Positions 14,735-14,814 of a stretch of 14,814 nt of DNA are shown here, piece by piece. The stretch is from Planctomycetaceae bacterium (lineage in GTDB: Bacteria; Planctomycetota; Planctomycetia; Pirellulales; JAEUIK01). The DNA is taken from contig WGDQ01000764.1 in the NCBI GenBank assembly GCA_015493185.1, positions 1-14,814 on the forward strand. The letters run 5' to 3'. The notes beneath the pieces are model-generated. The model worked only from the letters and a program-made list of their open reading frames with translations, ran no database searches and was not told the origin of the DNA. Each line of letters begins with the position of its first letter. Position 1 is the first letter of the stretch. Both the position numbers and the translations under genes were made by a program.

Positions 14735-14814
14735 TGTGCGGCAGAGGCGAGAAACTTTCCGGCACGCAATGCCGTTGTTCGCACCACACGGTTGCCCTTA
14801 GCCACAGTTATGCC

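Larger units (their letters stand above)
14156..14814. other. Intergenic region, 659 bases to the window edge, no convincing gene
   Basis: Open frames on both strands here (for example 14452-14805 on the minus strand and 14463-14801 on the plus strand) overlap each other and show no family resemblance. The region must hold the channel promoter. It also contains a 14-base direct repeat and an 18-base palindrome, listed separately. A gene running off the right edge cannot be excluded. Confidence 0.45.

Noticed and set aside
14452..14805. 117-codon open frame on the minus strand upstream of the channel gene
   Set aside because: No recognisable domain or ribosome binding site, and overlapping frames of similar quality exist on the other strand. 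A real gene cannot be fully excluded.
1..14814. tRNA or rRNA genes, CRISPR arrays, insertion sequences, phage genes
   Set aside because: I looked for conserved tRNA arm sequences, regularly spaced repeats, and transposase- or integrase-like proteins on both strands and found none.

Overview
The window looks like chromosomal DNA of a planctomycete, probably of the Pirellula/Rhodopirellula/Blastopirellula type. The strongest evidence is the large gene at 9359-12721. It joins a Pirellula/Verrucomicrobium-type beta-propeller ('membrane-bound dehydrogenase' N-terminal domain), HEAT-like repeats and a C-terminal CxxCH haem domain, an architecture typical of the Planctomycetes/Verrucomicrobia. A Tat-exported protein of unknown function, moderately high GC and generous intergenic spacing fit this placement. 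I see no rRNA, tRNA, CRISPR array, insertion sequence or phage gene. The window reads as ordinary chromosome with long, possibly regulatory, intergenic stretches.

Layout. 2-127 (+) is the tail of an unidentified gene. 269-1996 (+) encodes an AMP-forming acyl-CoA synthetase/ligase. 2389-3906 (+) encodes a Tat-exported conserved protein without a recognised domain. A convergent junction follows. The minus strand then carries three metabolic genes, transcribed from right to left: iron-dependent alcohol dehydrogenase (8515-7376), aldehyde dehydrogenase (7194-5701) and a glutamine-synthetase-family gamma-glutamyl ligase (5437-4070). A divergent gap of about 840 bases without a convincing gene (8516-9358) holds a strong hairpin and a tandem 10-base repeat. 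The propeller-HEAT-cytochrome protein (9359-12721, +) comes next, and it converges on a four-helix MscS-type mechanosensitive channel (14155-12875, -). The last 659 bases have no convincing gene but contain a 14-base direct repeat and an 18-base palindrome.

How the genes may work together. The clearest functional unit is the minus-strand trio. A glutamine-synthetase-like ligase of the PuuA/GlnA-like branch, next to an alcohol dehydrogenase and an aldehyde dehydrogenase, could glutamylate an amine or amino alcohol and then oxidise the alcohol to an aldehyde and the aldehyde to an acid. This is an inference: no gamma-glutamyl hydrolase, transporter or regulator for such a pathway is visible here. 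All three enzymes keep their catalytic residues. The gap between the two dehydrogenase genes holds a 13-base direct repeat and an overlapping inverted repeat that could form alternative hairpins in the leader of the aldehyde dehydrogenase gene. The acyl-CoA ligase, the Tat protein, the cytochrome and the channel have no obvious link to this unit.
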